In this document: one piece after another, positions 6,546 to 8,466 of the stretch
Layout: each line of letters opens with the position of its first letter
How positions within the stretch are numbered: position 1 is the first letter of the stretch
Source: Clostridia bacterium
Lineage (GTDB): Bacteria; Bacillota; Clostridia; UMGS1883
Direction of reading: 5' to 3'
Assembly (NCBI GenBank): GCA_017441965.1
Contig: JAFSBF010000092.1
Coordinates: forward strand, 1-8,466
Length of the DNA stretch: 8,466 nt
Program-made: the position numbers and the translations under genes
The notes under the pieces: model-generated
Seen by the model: the letters and a program-made list of their open reading frames with translations, nothing else
Told to the model about the DNA's origin: nothing
The model's database searches: none

Positions 6546-7613
6546 ATGTTAAACATTAAGATTGAGAAAACAACCACTCCTAAGGAAAAACCTGCGAAAG
6601 GACAAAAGCTCGGCTTTGGTAAAATCTTTACAGACCATATGTTTGTAATGGATTATACCGAGGGTAAGGGTTGGCACGACCCAAGAATTGTACCCTTCCA
6701 GAACCTTGTAATGTCGCCTGCTGCAATGGTATTCCATTACGGTCAGGAAATGTTTGAGGGTCTTAAGGCGTACAAGGGTGTTGACGGAAAGGTAAGGCTT
6801 TTCCGCCCCGATATGAACGCAAAGAGAACGAATGACACAAACGACCGTCTTTGTATCCCTCAGCTTCCCGTAGAGGATTTTGTTGAGGCAGTTAAGGCAG
6901 TTGTAAAGGTTGACGAGGACTGGATTCCTACAGAGGACGGTACATCGCTTTACATTCGTCCGTTCATTATCGCAACTGATGAATTTTTAGGCGTTGCACC
7001 TTCAAAGACATATAAGTTTATAATTATCCTTGCACCCAGCGGCGCTTACTATGAAAGCGGTCTTGCACCCGTAGGTATCTGGATTGAGGATGAATATGTA
7101 AGAGCCGTTAAGGGCGGTATGGGCTTTGCAAAAACAGGCGGTAACTATGCCGCAAGCCTTATCGCACAGGTGAAGGCACACGATGACGGATATTCTCAGG
7201 TGTTGTGGCTTGACGGTGTTGAGAGAAAATATATTGAAGAGGTTGGCGCAATGAACATCTTCTTCAAAATTGACGGAAAGATTGTTACCCCGATGTTAAA
7301 CGGAAGTATTCTTCCCGGTGTAACACGTAACAGTGTTATTGCACTTTGTAAGAAGATGGGCTACGAGGTTGAGGAACGCCGTATCAGCGCGCAGGAGCTT
7401 ATCGATGCACAGAAGAACGGTAAGCTTGAGGAGTGCTTTGGTACAGGTACTGCGGCAGTTATCTCACCCGTTGGTAAGCTTCGCTATGTTGATGATGTAA
7501 TGATTATCAATAACAACTGCATCGGTGAAGTAAGCCAGAAGCTCTACGATACTCTTACAGGTATTCAGTGGGGTAAGCGTGAGGATGATATGGGATGGAC
7601 AGTAGAGGTATAA
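6546..7613 (+). CDS. ilvE: Branched-chain amino acid aminotransferase
   Basis: This 355-residue, fold-type IV PLP aminotransferase swaps the amino group between glutamate and the 2-oxoacids of Val, Ile and Leu, in the cytoplasm. Its length and motifs match the long (eukaryote-like, BCAT) form rather than the shorter E. coli type. Visible motifs are GQEMFEGLKAYKG (66-78), RLFRPDMNAKR (84-94), YIRPFIIATDEFLGV (136-150), FAKTGGNYAAS (194-204) with the likely PLP-binding Lys196, VLWLDG (219-224), EEVGAMNIFF (231-240), LPGVTRNSVI (256-265) and GTGTAAVISPVG (299-310). Nothing looks broken. Its ribosome site AAGGAAG (6531-6537) lies in the last codons of the synthetase gene, and its 3' end overlaps the next gene by 19 bases, so it is part of the same transcript. 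A role at the end of a branched-chain amino acid route agrees with the leader peptide at the front of the operon. Confidence 0.95.
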   Translation: MLNIKIEKTTTPKEKPAKGQKLGFGKIFTDHMFVMDYTEGKGWHDPRIVPFQNLVMSPAAMVFHYGQEMFEGLKAYKGVDGKVRLFRPDMNAKRTNDTNDRLCIPQLPVEDFVEAVKAVVKVDEDWIPTEDGTSLYIRPFIIATDEFLGVAPSKTYKFIIILAPSGAYYESGLAPVGIWIEDEYVRAVKGGMGFAKTGGNYAASLIAQVKAHDDGYSQVLWLDGVERKYIEEVGAMNIFFKIDGKIVTPMLNGSILPGVTRNSVIALCKKMGYEVEERRISAQELIDAQKNGKLEECFGTGTAAVISPVGKLRYVDDVMIINNNCIGEVSQKLYDTLTGIQWGKREDDMGWTVEV

Positions 7614-8284
7614 AACGTATCACCATTTTCAGCGGACATTACGGCAGCGGAAAAACCAATGTTGCAGTGAACTACGCCCTTTGGCTCAGAAAAAATGAAC
7701 TCGAGGTTTCAATTGCAGACCTTGATATAGTAAATCCGTATTTCAGGACAAAGGACAGTATGCAGATACTTTCTGAAAAGGGGATAAAGCTCATTTCCTC
7801 TGAATATGCAAACAGCAACGTTGATGTTCCTGCACTTCCCGCAGAAACGTACGGAATGCTCCACAATAAAAAACAGCACTGCGTAATTGATGTAGGCGGT
7901 GATGACCGTGGTGCACTGGCACTCGGACGTTACAGTGACGGTATAATAGAGGATGGCGATTACGAGCTTTTGTTTGTAATTAATAAATACCGACCTCTGA
8001 CAAGAAATGCCGATATGACGCTTGAGATTATGGCTGAAATCGAAAAGGCGTGTCATATGAAGTTTACGGCAATTGTAAACGACTCAAACTTAGGCGATGA
8101 AACAACGGCGGAGGATGTGCTCGGAAGTGTTTCCTATGCACAAGAGGTTTCAGAGAAAGCATCGCTCCCCATTAAGATGACAACAGTAAAGAGTGATTTA
8201 TATGATGCACTTAAAGATAAGATAGAAAATTTAATGCCAATAGAGCTTTATGTAAGACAAAGCTTTGCAGAAAGGAATGATTAA
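7595..8284 (+). CDS. P-loop ATPase of the MinD/ParA/CobQ type
   Basis: This 229-residue protein is a soluble SIMIBI-class P-loop NTPase. It has Walker A GHYGSGKT (14-21), a switch-like ADLDIVNPYFRT segment (41-52), a Walker B-like strand CVIDVGGDDRG (96-106) and a base-recognition-type segment VNDSN (161-165). No partner-binding or DNA-binding domain is attached, and the length is that of a bare ATPase domain. The function is unknown; genes of this kind can serve cofactor or metal-cluster delivery as well as partitioning. Its position directly before a 2[4Fe-4S] ferredoxin subunit suggests, by inference, a role in assembling or activating the ferredoxin-dependent oxidoreductase. ATG 7595 lies inside the end of ilvE (19-base overlap), with a weak GAGG at 7581-7584 upstream; no other ATG, GTG or TTG lies before the Walker A motif. 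The next gene starts two bases after its stop. Confidence 0.8.
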   Translation: MDSRGIKRITIFSGHYGSGKTNVAVNYALWLRKNELEVSIADLDIVNPYFRTKDSMQILSEKGIKLISSEYANSNVDVPALPAETYGMLHNKKQHCVIDVGGDDRGALALGRYSDGIIEDGDYELLFVINKYRPLTRNADMTLEIMAEIEKACHMKFTAIVNDSNLGDETTAEDVLGSVSYAQEVSEKASLPIKMTTVKSDLYDALKDKIENLMPIELYVRQSFAERND

Positions 8285-8286
8285 GA

Positions 8287-8466
8287 ATGGCAAAGGTAAC
8301 CTTTGATAAGGATTTATGTAAGGGATGCGGTCTTTGTGTAAAGGCGTGCCCCAAGAAAATTGTTGCACTTTCAGATGACCTTAATAAGAGGGGATACCAC
8401 CCTGCAGAGGTCAAAGAGCAGGATAAGTGCATTGGCTGTGCATTTTGTGCAACAATGTGCCCCGAC
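8287..8466 (+). CDS. 2[4Fe-4S] ferredoxin, probable delta subunit of a 2-oxoacid:ferredoxin oxidoreductase (partial)
   Basis: Only the first 60 codons are present; the frame is open at the window edge. Two CxxCxxCxxxCP clusters are visible: Cys11-14-17-21 and Cys48-51-54-58. The two are joined by an insert containing NKRGYHPA (33-40), which matches the VorD/KorD-type delta subunits of branched-chain 2-oxoacid or 2-oxoglutarate:ferredoxin oxidoreductases rather than a short free clostridial ferredoxin. Such a subunit passes electrons between free ferredoxin and the thiamine-diphosphate enzyme that interconverts 2-oxoacid plus CoA with acyl-CoA plus CO2. The ATG follows AAGGA (8272-8276), located in the last codons of the ATPase gene. 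The catalytic alpha, beta and gamma subunits would be expected downstream, outside this window. A stand-alone ferredoxin cannot be excluded from 60 residues. Confidence 0.85.
   Translation, partial: MAKVTFDKDLCKGCGLCVKACPKKIVALSDDLNKRGYHPAEVKEQDKCIGCAFCATMCPD

Overview
The window looks like a chromosomal segment of an anaerobic Firmicute of class Clostridia, possibly from the gut or rumen Ruminococcaceae/Oscillospiraceae; that family-level guess is an inference. Supporting signs are the DnaD plus DnaI-type primosome pair, strong Shine-Dalgarno sequences, sigma-A-type promoters, moderate-to-low GC with AT-rich spacers, and a 2[4Fe-4S] ferredoxin of the 2-oxoacid:ferredoxin oxidoreductase type. 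All genes are on the + strand and tightly packed. I see no mobile element, CRISPR array, tRNA or rRNA.

Region 1 (about 40-2401) is a replication-initiation operon. An extended -10 promoter precedes a DnaD-domain protein, a DnaI/DnaC-type helicase loader with a TTG start, and a 97-residue protein of unknown function coupled to it by a 4-base stop/start overlap.

Region 2 (2402-2687) is the only long stretch without an obvious gene, and it is a compact regulatory leader. A consensus promoter (TTGACA, 17 bp, TATAAT) drives a 36-codon leader peptide in which 10 of 12 consecutive residues are Val, Ile or Leu. It is followed by a strong intrinsic terminator just before the next gene. The leader can fold into a complete set of mutually exclusive structures: a protector hairpin whose 5' arm is made of the Ile codons, a long antiterminator, and the terminator. 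This is the architecture of translation-coupled attenuation by branched-chain aminoacyl-tRNA supply.

Region 3 (2688 to the window end) is the operon controlled by that leader. In order it holds: a 2-isopropylmalate-synthase homologue that has lost its catalytic and metal-binding residues but keeps the C-terminal LeuA regulatory domain; a fusion of a sugar-isomerase-like TIM barrel with an acyl-CoA synthetase; a branched-chain aminotransferase (IlvE); a P-loop ATPase of the MinD/ParA/CobQ type; and the start of a VorD/KorD-type ferredoxin that runs off the window.

Taken together I infer a route that salvages branched-chain short fatty acids (isobutyrate, 2-methylbutyrate, isovalerate) into Val, Ile and Leu. 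The synthetase would make the acyl-CoA, a ferredoxin-dependent 2-oxoacid oxidoreductase (mostly beyond the window) would reductively carboxylate it, and IlvE would aminate the product. Induction by branched-chain amino acid shortage supports a biosynthetic direction. The inactive-looking LeuA homologue may serve as a leucine-sensing or scaffold subunit. The substrate and the roles of the two degenerate TIM barrels are not shown by the sequence.
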